From the NCBI RefSeq assembly GCF_000711225.1, contig NZ_JOMG01000001.1:1-64000 (forward strand): a stretch of DNA of 64,000 nucleotides, written 5' to 3'. This DNA is from Pelobacter seleniigenes DSM 18267. GTDB lineage: Bacteria; Desulfobacterota; Desulfuromonadia; Desulfuromonadales; Geopsychrobacteraceae. The notes under the pieces are model-generated. The model was not told the origin of the DNA and ran no database searches. It saw only the letters and a list, made by a program, of their open reading frames with translations. Within the stretch, counting starts at the first letter, position 1. Each line of letters begins with the position of its first letter. Shown piece after piece: positions 25,474-34,643 of the stretch. Made by a program: the position numbers and the translations under genes.

Positions 25474-26055
25474 ATGACAACCGCCATCAAGCCGCCACTG
25501 ATTCTACAGAAATACTGCCAGGACAGTCCAAAAGCGTATCGTATTCTTCTCAGCCACAGCCGCCTGGTTTGTCGCAAAGCATTGCAAATTGCCCGTCGCT
25601 TGCAACGGCAAGGGCTTCAGATAGACCTTGGATTCATCGCTGAAGCCGCCATGTTGCACGATATCGGCATCGTCATGACCGATACACCGGAGCTCGGTTG
25701 TCACGGCAGCGGCCCTTATATTCAACACGGGGTCCGTGGCCGGGAAATCCTCGACAGCGAAGGCCTGCCCCGCCACGCCAGGGTCTGTGAACGCCACGTC
25801 GGCGTCGGCCTGAGTGTAGATGCGATTGTGAGTCAGAGCCTTCCGCTGCCGGCTCGGGACATGCGTCCCGAAACTCTTGAGGAAGAAATCATCTGCTACG
25901 CCGATCTGTTTTACAGCAAAGGTAAAAAAAACCGCGACCGCGAAAAATCGCCGGACGAAGTCCGCTGGAAGCTGTTAAAATACGGAAAAGACAACGCTCT
26001 TATTTTTGATCACTGGAGAAAGCGCTTCGAAACGGATCCAGGCGAACATGGATAA
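25474..26055 (+). CDS. HD-domain phosphohydrolase
   Basis: 193 residues from ATG 25474, just after the lipoprotein stop. HD motif LHDIGI with upstream His (LLSHSRLVC) and downstream metal-site residues (IQHGVRGREIL; CERHVGVG). Belongs to the HDIG-type family of putative metal-dependent phosphohydrolases; substrate unknown. Ends 8 bases inside the DedA gene, so coupled to it. Confidence 0.9.
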   Translation: MTTAIKPPLILQKYCQDSPKAYRILLSHSRLVCRKALQIARRLQRQGLQIDLGFIAEAAMLHDIGIVMTDTPELGCHGSGPYIQHGVRGREILDSEGLPRHARVCERHVGVGLSVDAIVSQSLPLPARDMRPETLEEEIICYADLFYSKGKKNRDREKSPDEVRWKLLKYGKDNALIFDHWRKRFETDPGEHG

Positions 26056-26650
26056 CTGGCTAGAACAGGTAACTGCTTTTCTGCCGGATGGCAATGGATA
26101 CTTCTGGGTGATCTTCCTGATCGCCTTCAGCGAATCATTGCCGCTGATCGGGCTGCTGGTTCCGGGCAGCACTCTCATCGTTCTCGCCGGCTTTCTGGTC
26201 GTGCATGGGAAAGCCAGCCTGCTCCCTCTTATTTCAGTTAGCGCGACCGGCGCATTACTGGGCGATATGCTCAGTTTTTGGTTGGGCCTCCGTTATGGTT
26301 CGATCTTCCTCCGCTTGCAGGTCTTTCAAAAACACCACAGGTTGGTCAGCCTGTCCGAATCATTTTTTGTTGACCATGGAGGCAAAAGTATCTTTTTCGC
26401 CCGTTTTCTCGGCCCGATCAGAGGAATCACTCCGTTTATCGCCGGGCTGTCAGGAATGACCCGTCGCCCATTCTTGATTTATGCGGTCATCAGCGCAATC
26501 TTGTGGGGTATCTGCTACCCGGGACTGGGTTTTTTCGGTGGCAGCAGCTGGCAAAATGCGCAAAGCCTGAGTGGTCGTTTCGGCCTGCTCATCCTGCTGC
26601 TTTTAGGTCTGACAGTTTTCCATTACTGGGTCAAAAAAAGAATAAAATAA
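26048..26650 (+). CDS. DedA family membrane protein
   Basis: 200 residues from ATG 26048. Family motifs FSESLPLIGLLVPGSTLIVLAG and FFARFLGPIRGITPFIAGLSGM, with about five membrane segments. DedA proteins act in membrane homeostasis and, for UptA-type members, in recycling of the undecaprenyl-phosphate carrier. Its ATG overlaps the HD gene end by 8 bases. Last gene of the plus-strand unit, convergent with acnB. Confidence 0.93.
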   Translation: MDNWLEQVTAFLPDGNGYFWVIFLIAFSESLPLIGLLVPGSTLIVLAGFLVVHGKASLLPLISVSATGALLGDMLSFWLGLRYGSIFLRLQVFQKHHRLVSLSESFFVDHGGKSIFFARFLGPIRGITPFIAGLSGMTRRPFLIYAVISAILWGICYPGLGFFGGSSWQNAQSLSGRFGLLILLLLGLTVFHYWVKKRIK

Positions 26651-26676
26651 AGCCCCCTTTCACTCTCCTCATAAAA

Positions 26677-26708
26677 AAAGAGCCATCCGGTCACCAGGAT
26701 GGCTCTTT
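26677..26708. terminator. Bidirectional terminator between dedA and acnB
   Basis: Stem AAAGAGCCATCC/GGATGGCTCTTT with an eight-base loop and A/T-rich flanks; serves both convergent genes. Confidence 0.92.
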
Positions 26709-26731
26709 GACAAGCTATTCAATATGCTTGA

Positions 26732-29266
26732 TCAGTGAGAGTATTCTTCCATCTGATCAAATTGCAGGTATTGGTAAATCCTTTCGACATTTGGAGCAAC
26801 CCGCTCTTTGTATACGGCAAAATACTCCTGAGGTGTCGGCAACTTACCCAAATTGGCAGTAACTGCACCAAGTTCGGCAGAACCGAGAAACACCTGAGCA
26901 CCGTTCCCCATCCGGTCGTCAAAATTCCGAGTACTTGTTGAATAAACATTGACTCCATCCGGAACCCGAGCCTGGTTCCCCATGCAGAGCGAGCAGCCAG
27001 CAATTTCAATCCGTGCCCCCTTGGCTCCGAAGAGAGCGAACACCGCCTCCTCCTTGAGCTTCGCCTGATCCATCCGCGTCGGCGGGCAAACCCAGGTTCT
27101 GACGACGGGATTATATTTTTCACCCCGCCAGATTTCCGCAGCGGCACGGAAATGACCGATATTGGTCATGCAGGACCCCAGGAACACATCCTGGATCTCG
27201 GTGCCGGCAACCTCGGACAACAGCTTGACATCATCCGGATCATTCGGACAGGCCAGGATCGGTTCGGTAATCTCAGCCAGATCGATTTCAATGACGGCAG
27301 CATATTCGGCATTTTTATCGGCTTCAAGCAGCTTGGGTTCTTTCAGCCAATCCTTGACCGCATCGATCCGTTTCCGCAGGGTTTCCGGATGCTGGTAGCC
27401 ATCGGCAATCATTTTCTCCATCAAGGCGATATTGGAGCGCAGATACTGACAGACACTCTCTTCCGAGAGTTGGATACATCCAGCAGCGGCAGATCGCTCT
27501 GCAGCGGCATCCGTCAACTCAAAAGCCTGCTCAACCGACAGATCAGGTAACCCTTCCATTTCCAGAATGCGTCCGTTGAAAATATTTTTCTTGTTCTTCT
27601 TGGGCACGGTCAGCAAACCATCCTTAATAGCCTGATAAGGAATGGCATTGACAACATCGCGCAAGGTAATACCTTCGTTCAATTCACCTTTGAAGCGAAC
27701 CAGGACCGATTCAGGCATATCCAGGGGCATAAAACCAAGCGCCCCGGCAAAAGCAACCAGACCGGAGCCGGCCGGGAAACTGATCCCAATCGGGAACCGG
27801 GTGTGGGAATCGCCGCCGGTGCCGACAGTATCAGGAACCAACAGACGATTCAGCCAGGAGTGAATAACGCCGTCCCCCGGTTTCAGCGCGACACCTTCGC
27901 GCTCGGAGATAAATTGCGGCAGAGTCTTGTGCATCTTGACATCGGCCGGCTTGGGATAAGCTGCGGTATGGCAAAACGACTGCATGAACATCGGTGACTG
28001 GAACTTAAGACAAGCCAGTTCCTTCAATTCATCCGCGGTCATCGGGCCGGTCGTATCCTGCGAACCAACCGTGGTCATCTTCGGTTCACAGGCAGTGCCC
28101 GGCAGAACGCCCTTGACACCACAGGCACGTCCCACCATTTTCTGGGCCAAAGAATAACCTTGCTCGGCTTTCGGAGTGGGGTTTTCAGGGACCGCAAACA
28201 GATCAATTTCTTTCAGTTCAAGAGCCACCCTGGCCTGGGTCGTTACCGAACGCCCAATAATCAGGGGAATCCGGCCACCGGCGCGGTATTCGTCAGGAAC
28301 CGTATTCGGTTTGATTTCAAAAGTGGTCAGAACCTCGCCAGCCTGGTTGGTCACCTCTCCTTTAACCGTATTGATGGTGACGATATCGCCCATATTCAGC
28401 TGAGTCACATCCATACGCAGGGGCAACGCTCCGGAGTCCTGAGCGGTATTGAAGAAAATAGGCGCAATAACCCCGCCAATAATAACCCCACCGCGGCGTT
28501 TATTGGGGACACAGGGGATATCCTCCCCAATATGCCAAAGGACACTGTTACAGGCAGACTTACGCGAGGAGCCGGTACCGACAACATCGCCGACAAAAGC
28601 GACCTGATGGCCTTCCTGACGCCACTTGGCGATCTCGCTGATACCACCGGGGAACCGCGTTTTCCCCATGGCCAGAGCGTGAAGTGGGATATCCGGTCGA
28701 CTCCAGGCATCTCCGGCCGGAGAGAAATCATCGGTATTAATTTCACCTTCAACCTTAAATACTTTGACAGTAATGGTCTCAGGGATTTGTGGTTTGTTGG
28801 TGAACCATTCTGCCGCAGCCCAAGACTCGACCACTTGTTTTGCCGCCGGATTAGCCTCTGCCATCTGAATGATTTGCTGAGCGGCGTCATAAACATAGGT
28901 CATGCCGGACAGGGCTTTGGCTGCGGCATCGGCCAAAGCGGGCATTGCCAACGCTTTTATGAGTGGCTGAACATTGTACCCGCCGATCATTGTGCCCAAA
29001 ATCTCAACCGCTTTGACGGCATCAATAATGGGAGACTGTTTTTCGCCCTTGATGATTGCATCAAGAAACGCAGCCTTCACTTCAGCAGCAGGGTCGACCC
29101 CGGGGGAGATTCGCTGCGTTAAAAGCTCGAGCAGAAATTCTTCTTTTCCAGCCGGTGGTGACTCCAGCAAGGCGCACAGCTCTACAGTCTGTTCAGGACT
29201 CAAAGGCAACGCTGGGATGCCTTGTGCATTACGCTCTTCCTGCTGCTTCAAATATTGTTCAATCAT
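26732..29266 (-). CDS. acnB: Aconitate hydratase B
   Basis: 844 residues, normal for AcnB. Citrate to isocitrate in the TCA cycle. N-terminal HEAT-like region, then the swivel domain (TDDFSPAGDAWSRPDIPLHAL) ahead of the catalytic domains, the order that distinguishes AcnB from AcnA. Cluster cysteines in LGSCMTNIG and GCSLCMGNQ; active-site FPIGISFPAGSGL. Start supported by GGAGGAG. Promoter and operator at 29354-29388. Cytoplasmic. Confidence 0.97.
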   Translation of the reverse strand: MIEQYLKQQEERNAQGIPALPLSPEQTVELCALLESPPAGKEEFLLELLTQRISPGVDPAAEVKAAFLDAIIKGEKQSPIIDAVKAVEILGTMIGGYNVQPLIKALAMPALADAAAKALSGMTYVYDAAQQIIQMAEANPAAKQVVESWAAAEWFTNKPQIPETITVKVFKVEGEINTDDFSPAGDAWSRPDIPLHALAMGKTRFPGGISEIAKWRQEGHQVAFVGDVVGTGSSRKSACNSVLWHIGEDIPCVPNKRRGGVIIGGVIAPIFFNTAQDSGALPLRMDVTQLNMGDIVTINTVKGEVTNQAGEVLTTFEIKPNTVPDEYRAGGRIPLIIGRSVTTQARVALELKEIDLFAVPENPTPKAEQGYSLAQKMVGRACGVKGVLPGTACEPKMTTVGSQDTTGPMTADELKELACLKFQSPMFMQSFCHTAAYPKPADVKMHKTLPQFISEREGVALKPGDGVIHSWLNRLLVPDTVGTGGDSHTRFPIGISFPAGSGLVAFAGALGFMPLDMPESVLVRFKGELNEGITLRDVVNAIPYQAIKDGLLTVPKKNKKNIFNGRILEMEGLPDLSVEQAFELTDAAAERSAAAGCIQLSEESVCQYLRSNIALMEKMIADGYQHPETLRKRIDAVKDWLKEPKLLEADKNAEYAAVIEIDLAEITEPILACPNDPDDVKLLSEVAGTEIQDVFLGSCMTNIGHFRAAAEIWRGEKYNPVVRTWVCPPTRMDQAKLKEEAVFALFGAKGARIEIAGCSLCMGNQARVPDGVNVYSTSTRNFDDRMGNGAQVFLGSAELGAVTANLGKLPTPQEYFAVYKERVAPNVERIYQYLQFDQMEEYSH

Positions 29267-29353
29267 TCACTCCTCCATTCATAAGGGCTTATTTTTCTTG
29301 TTTATTCAATGGACATTTCAAACGGGGAATCCCCCTGATCAGCAACAAAACAT

Positions 29354-29388
29354 TGCATACTGTATACGATTTTCCGCATCTCTGTCAA
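29354..29388 (-). promoter_or_regulatory. acnB promoter overlapped by palindromic operator
   Basis: Minus strand TTGACA (29383-29388), 16-base spacer, TATACA (29361-29366). The -10 lies within CGTATACAGTATGCA (29354-29368), matching 13 of 15 bases of the perfect palindrome TGTATACAGTATACA before icd. Placement implies repression. Confidence 0.6.
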
Positions 29389-29469
29389 TCGACAGTCATA
29401 CCACCGGTCGGATTTATAAGAGAACATGCAGGGATCAGGTCCGAAGTGGTTCTGGGGCGGCATTAAACA

Positions 29470-29492
29470 GCTGTGTCTTTTTCTGTCACAGC
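29470..29492. repeat. Inverted repeat GCTGTG..CACAGC, related to one at 57785
   Basis: GCTGTGTC-N7-GTCACAGC (one mismatch). The core TGTG-x-CTTTTTCTGTCACA recurs at 57786-57804. Lies about 100 bases before the acnB promoter and 53 bases before a possible small plus-strand ORF. Confidence 0.5.
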
Positions 29493-29615
29493 CGCGGGGA
29501 TAATGAAAGAGTCCCCACAAAACTTAATAGGCAGGAGAAAAGAGATGTTTGAAATATTGTTCTTGATCAGCCTGGTTTTAATCTGCAGCAGTCAGTTCTT
29601 ACCGCCAAAAAAAAA

Positions 29616-29656
29616 TTCGGCACCTTCCCCCTTGCGAAACAGGAGAAGGTGCCGAA
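29616..29656 (-). terminator. Terminator of the FKBP gene
   Basis: Stem TTCGGCACCTTC/GAAGGTGCCGAA followed on the minus strand by nine T; starts seven bases after the stop codon. Confidence 0.92.
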
Positions 29657-29663
29657 GCAATTA

Positions 29664-30347
29664 TCAAAGAACCTTGAGCAATTCAACCTCAAAAATCAAA
29701 GCTGAATTTGGCGGAATAACCGGAGGCGCTCCGCGCTCGGCATAAGCCAACTCCGGAGGAATGACCAACTGCCATTTGTCACCTTCCTTCATCAGCTGAA
29801 GCGCTTCGGTCCAACCGGCAATAACACCCTTGACCGGGAAGCTGACCGGCTCACCGCGATCATAAGAGCTGTCAAACTGAGTACCGTCAATCAAAGTGCC
29901 GCGATAATGGACCTTGACGGTTGAGTCAGCCGTCGGAGTTGCTCCCTTGCCGGCTTCAATCACTTTGTACTGCAAACCACTATCCAGGGTAACAACACCT
30001 TTTTTCTTGGCATTTTCAGCAAGAAAGGTTTTTGCCGCGGCAAGATTTTCACTGGCTTGACGGGTCTGCTCAGCAACCTGCTTCTGCTGCATTTCCTGCT
30101 GGAATGCGGTTAGAACCTGAGACATCTCCTCCTGGCTCAGAGCTGTTTCTGCGCCGCTGAAAGCAGCTTTCAAGCCAGCCGCGACCTGGTCAGGATCAAC
30201 ATCAAGTTTTTGCTGCTTCATATTCAGACCGATATTCATCCCGATCGCATAGCCGATTTTTTCCTTGGGTGTCGGAAATTTGTCTTCAGCATAGGCGCCA
30301 CCGGCAACAAGTACCAATACCAGCCCAAAGCCAATAATTTTTTTCAT
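29664..30347 (-). CDS. Exported FKBP-type peptidyl-prolyl isomerase
   Basis: 227 residues from ATG 30347, where a signal peptide begins (MKKIIGFGLVLVLVAGGAYA); longer in-frame starts would pass through the upstream terminator. N-terminal dimerisation helices (about 25-120) as in FkpA/Mip, then an FKBP domain with VKVHYRGTLIDGTQFDSSYDRG, GVIAGWTEAL and PPELAYAERGAPPVIPPNS. Periplasmic folding helper. Flanked by terminators on both sides, so transcribed alone. Confidence 0.93.
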   Translation of the reverse strand: MKKIIGFGLVLVLVAGGAYAEDKFPTPKEKIGYAIGMNIGLNMKQQKLDVDPDQVAAGLKAAFSGAETALSQEEMSQVLTAFQQEMQQKQVAEQTRQASENLAAAKTFLAENAKKKGVVTLDSGLQYKVIEAGKGATPTADSTVKVHYRGTLIDGTQFDSSYDRGEPVSFPVKGVIAGWTEALQLMKEGDKWQLVIPPELAYAERGAPPVIPPNSALIFEVELLKVL

Positions 30348-30380
30348 CAGATTCTCCGTGACAATAGTTATCGTTAAAAA

Positions 30381-30414
30381 AAATGAGGCTCGGCAGTACA
30401 ACCGAGCCTCATTT
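30381..30414 (-). terminator. Terminator of the kor operon
   Basis: Stem AAATGAGGCTCGG/CCGAGCCTCATTT with eight-base loop, followed on the minus strand by T-rich sequence; 21 bases after korC. Confidence 0.92.
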
Positions 30415-30435
30415 AAGATAACACATGATGTTAAG

Positions 30436-30987
30436 CTAGTCAGCCAACAATTCTTTGACTTTTTCAAACCCAAGGTTGTAGGCCTTCCGGTTCAGGTCTT
30501 TGAACGCTTCAGGAACACGCCGCAAAACCGCTTCTTCACCGGATTCACGATTCACGACATCAGTCAGCGCAATCATTGCGCCTAAAGCAATGACGTTCGC
30601 GACAATTGCTCTGCCGACATCTTCTTTGGCAGTACGCATAATCGGCATGTCATAGACCTTGAAATCGCCATGCGGAGGATTTTTGACAAAGTCGGTGTCT
30701 ACCAGCAGCAACCCACCGGGTTTGATGCCAACCGCATATTTGTCAGCAGCTTCCTGGGTCATGGCCAGACAGGCGTCAACGACAGTCGCTTTCGGATAGT
30801 CGATGGGCGAGTTGCCGATGATAACTTCCGATTTGGAAGCTCCTCCACGCGCCTCAGGGCCATAGCTCTGAGACTGGACTGCGTGTTTGCCTTCAATGAT
30901 TGATGCAGCTTCCGCCAAAATAATCCCGGCGGTAATCAGTCCCTGACCACCCGCTCCGGAAAACCGAATTTCATATCTTTCTGCCAT
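30436..30987 (-). CDS. korC: 2-oxoacid:ferredoxin oxidoreductase gamma subunit
   Basis: 183 residues. Family motif FSGAGGQGLITAGIILAEA at the N-terminus and QSYGPEARGGASKSEVIIG, typical of the gamma subunit (PF01558). Last of korD-A-B-C. Together the four subunits oxidise 2-oxoglutarate to succinyl-CoA with reduction of ferredoxin; the substrate is inferred from linkage to icd and mdh. Confidence 0.94.
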   Translation of the reverse strand: MAERYEIRFSGAGGQGLITAGIILAEAASIIEGKHAVQSQSYGPEARGGASKSEVIIGNSPIDYPKATVVDACLAMTQEAADKYAVGIKPGGLLLVDTDFVKNPPHGDFKVYDMPIMRTAKEDVGRAIVANVIALGAMIALTDVVNRESGEEAVLRRVPEAFKDLNRKAYNLGFEKVKELLAD

Positions 30988-31011
30988 GATTCTCGTCTCC
31001 TTTTGATGGGA

Positions 31012-31827
31012 TCAGGCGCCCTGTGCGCGGGCAATGACTTTTGCATATTGTTCACAGTATTCCGGCTTATCTTCTTTATAGAGAACCCCGGTCAACACCT
31101 TACCTTCCAATTGCTCAGCCGTCATTTTTGCAGCAGCAGCAACCGGAACAGCCATTTCCTTGAGACGTTTCATCATATCAACAACGCTACGGAATTTATT
31201 GCGCCGGCCATAGGTGGTCGGGCAGTCATCAAGAACCTCAATGACCGCCATACCTTTATGCTTGATCCCTTCGGCGATCAGTTTATCGATCTGGGTCGCA
31301 TGAAACGCTGTCGTCCGGGCAACAAAAGTTGCTCCGGCGCCGATGGCCAGTTTACTGAGGTCAAACACCGGATCAGGGTTGCCGTAGGGAGTGGTGGACG
31401 CCTTGTCACCGGTCGGGGTACATGGAGAAAACTGACCGCCCGTCATTCCATAGATATAGTTATTCATCAGGACGTAGGTCATATCGATATTCCGCCGGCA
31501 AGCGTGGATAAAATGGTTTCCGCCGATAGCGGTCCCATCGCCATCCCCACCGCAACAAATAACGGTCATTTCAGGTTTGGCCATTTTAACGCCAGTTGCG
31601 AACGCTGCAGCACGCCCGTGAGCAGTGTGCAGAGTACAAAAATCCATGTAACCGGGAAGACGGCTGGCACAACCGATACCGGAAACAATAGCGGTATTGT
31701 TTTTCTCCAGGCCGCAAGCATCCATAGCCCGGATCAGCCCTTTCATAACGATGCCATGGCCACACCCCGGGCACCAGATATGGGGCAATTTGCCGGGACG
31801 GATTGATTTTTCATAATCGTAAGCCAT
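31012..31827 (-). CDS. korB: 2-oxoacid:ferredoxin oxidoreductase beta subunit
   Basis: 271 residues. Thiamine-diphosphate site: WCPGCGHG at the start and GDGDGTAIGGNHFIHACRRNIDMTYVLMNN, with conserved cysteines for a [4Fe-4S] cluster. The ATG directly follows the korA stop (no gap). Cytoplasmic catalytic subunit working with KorA, KorC and KorD. Confidence 0.95.
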   Translation of the reverse strand: MAYDYEKSIRPGKLPHIWCPGCGHGIVMKGLIRAMDACGLEKNNTAIVSGIGCASRLPGYMDFCTLHTAHGRAAAFATGVKMAKPEMTVICCGGDGDGTAIGGNHFIHACRRNIDMTYVLMNNYIYGMTGGQFSPCTPTGDKASTTPYGNPDPVFDLSKLAIGAGATFVARTTAFHATQIDKLIAEGIKHKGMAVIEVLDDCPTTYGRRNKFRSVVDMMKRLKEMAVPVAAAAKMTAEQLEGKVLTGVLYKEDKPEYCEQYAKVIARAQGA

Positions 31828-32967
31828 TTAAAGCACCTCCTTAACCTGAGCAATGATTTGTGCCGGGGTGAGGGGATCACCGTCAACACGATTGACACCT
31901 GCAAGCTTGCAATCATTCTTGACAATCCGCTCAACCTCCAAAATCATCTGCCCCAGATTCATTTCGGGAACGACTATTGCCTTGACTTGTTTGCCGAGTT
32001 CAGCAACCCGCTTCTCCGGGAAAGGCCACAGGGTAATCGGCCGGAACAAACCGGCTTTAATTCCTGCGGCGCGCATTTCGTTGACAGCGTAACGGGCTGA
32101 CCGGGCAGTTGAGCCGTAGGCCAGAATCAGGACCTCGGCATCGGCACAGAGATATTCTTCATTGGATTCGATATCGGCCCGGGCTTCCGGTTTCTCAACC
32201 TTGGAGAGCTGACGCCGCTCTTCAGCATCAACCAAATCCGCCTTGGTGGTCGGAAAACCATCTGCAGCCTTGTTCAGGCCAGTCACATGAAAGCGATATT
32301 CGGAGCCGAATGCAGCCAGCGGCGGAACATCGGTTTCAGAAGCATCGAAAGGTTTGTAATCCTCTGGCGCACAAGTCGGTTTGGCCCGATCAATGACCTC
32401 CAGTTCGCCCGGCTCCGGGAACTCGATCCGTTCCCGCATATGCCCGACAATTTCATCATACAGGACCTGAACCGGCATCCGATATTTTTCGGCAAGATTA
32501 AACGCACGTACTGTTTCGGTGAAAATCTCCTGGCAGGACGCAGGCGCCAGCGCAATAGCCGCATGATCACCGTGCGTTCCCCAGCGGGCCTGCATGACAT
32601 CCGATTGGCCCGGACCGGTCGGCATACCGGTAGAAGGACCACCGCGCATGACGTTGACGATAACGCAGGGAACCTCGGCGATACAGGCATAGCCGATAAG
32701 CTCCTGCTTTAAAGAGACACCGGGTCCTGAGGTTGCGGTCAGGGCTTTCGCACCGGTCAAAGATGCACCGATGACCGACGCTATAGCTCCGATCTCGTCT
32801 TCCATCTGAATAAAATGCCCACCGACTTTCGGCAGCTCAGTAGACAAAACTTCTGCGACTTCCGTTGAAGGTGTAATGGGGTAGCCACCGAAAAACTTAC
32901 AGCCCGCATAGACTGCGCCTTGGGCACAGGCCTCATTACCCTGTAATAAAGCTATTTTTTTAGCCAC
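31828..32967 (-). CDS. korA: 2-oxoacid:ferredoxin oxidoreductase alpha subunit
   Basis: 379 residues. N-terminal pyrimidine-binding domain with LLQGNEACAQGAVYAGCKFFGGYPITPSTEVAE and TATSGPGVSLKQELIGYA; the C-terminal transketolase-like domain ends the protein. It has the compact form (no fused gamma domain) of KorA/OorA rather than the fused PorGABD type. Between korD and korB. Confidence 0.95.
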   Translation of the reverse strand: MAKKIALLQGNEACAQGAVYAGCKFFGGYPITPSTEVAEVLSTELPKVGGHFIQMEDEIGAIASVIGASLTGAKALTATSGPGVSLKQELIGYACIAEVPCVIVNVMRGGPSTGMPTGPGQSDVMQARWGTHGDHAAIALAPASCQEIFTETVRAFNLAEKYRMPVQVLYDEIVGHMRERIEFPEPGELEVIDRAKPTCAPEDYKPFDASETDVPPLAAFGSEYRFHVTGLNKAADGFPTTKADLVDAEERRQLSKVEKPEARADIESNEEYLCADAEVLILAYGSTARSARYAVNEMRAAGIKAGLFRPITLWPFPEKRVAELGKQVKAIVVPEMNLGQMILEVERIVKNDCKLAGVNRVDGDPLTPAQIIAQVKEVL

Positions 32968-32987
32968 GAACTGACCTCCTCTAGCAA

Positions 32988-33182
32988 TTACAGCTTATGA
33001 ACTTTAATGGCAAAATCAGGGCAACGCAGCTCACACTGATTACAAGCGATACATGCATCAGCATTAGCAACCTTGACAACAAATGCGTCCATCTCAAGCA
33101 CTTTGGTGGGGCAGAATTCAACACAAATGCTGCACCCCTTACAGTACCTTTCGATGATTTCAATTTCCGCTTTCGCGCTCAT
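32988..33182 (-). CDS. korD: 2-oxoacid:ferredoxin oxidoreductase delta (ferredoxin) subunit
   Basis: 64 residues from ATG 33182, which has AAGGAG upstream; an ATG at 33206 precedes that site and is rejected. Two complete cluster motifs, CKGCSICVEFCP and CIACNQCELRCP, for two [4Fe-4S] clusters. First gene of the kor operon; passes electrons from KorB to free ferredoxin. Confidence 0.94.
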   Translation of the reverse strand: MSAKAEIEIIERYCKGCSICVEFCPTKVLEMDAFVVKVANADACIACNQCELRCPDFAIKVHKL

Positions 33183-33608
33183 CAGAATCTTTCTCCTTTT
33201 AAACATGCAATGACTAAAAAATTAAAAATCTGCCCGTCCAAAACGGCGGAATGCTATCATATACAGCTATTTTAAGCCAATTTATTTTCGCATCCAGCCG
33301 GCAAAATCAACCTGGGAATAACAGTGTTTCCACAGAGCGGCAAATCATCCAGACATTCAAATTATTAAATTTCCTCACCTAATAAGAAGGGCAGTTAAGA
33401 GACTGCCCTTCAAGTCACAATACAAATAACCTTGCCCTAGCAAGACCATCCCAAATTAAAAAGACGGAGCAACTCGGTCCGCCGATGCCCAGAGATAGAG
33501 ATCCAAGCAGCGGCGGACAAAGCCCAACTGTCCCGTAAGTCATAGCAACTGATTACCGGGTACCGCAAGATCATTCATCTAACCGGTACCCCCAACATTA
33601 TCCATTTT
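33183..33608 (-). other. Gene-free stretch between mdh and korD with two hairpins
   Basis: Contains inverted repeat GGGTACCG/CGGTACCC (33558-33565 and 33584-33591), just after mdh, and AAGGGCAGT/ACTGCCCTT (33387-33410). Neither has a convincing T-run on the minus strand, so they may be weak terminators or processing sites. An AT-rich part near 33240-33290 probably holds the kor promoter (TTGGCT then TGTATATGATA), not firmly assigned. Confidence 0.4.
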
Positions 33609-34595
<987 letters not shown>

Positions 34596-34643
34596 TTAGG
34601 CCCGGAGCAACCTGCTCCGAGCCGACAAATTTATACCTGGTTG

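Noticed and set aside
28160-29122. 320-residue plus-strand frame antisense to acnB
   Set aside because: No ribosome site or family features, and it mirrors a well-supported gene; long antisense frames are common at this base composition.
30348-30473. 42-residue N-terminal extension of the FKBP protein
   Set aside because: It would be read through the kor terminator and lies before a clear signal peptide start.
33240-33290. Third copy of the TCA operator before korD
   Set aside because: TGTATATGATAGCA resembles the operator only loosely and has poor symmetry; not counted.
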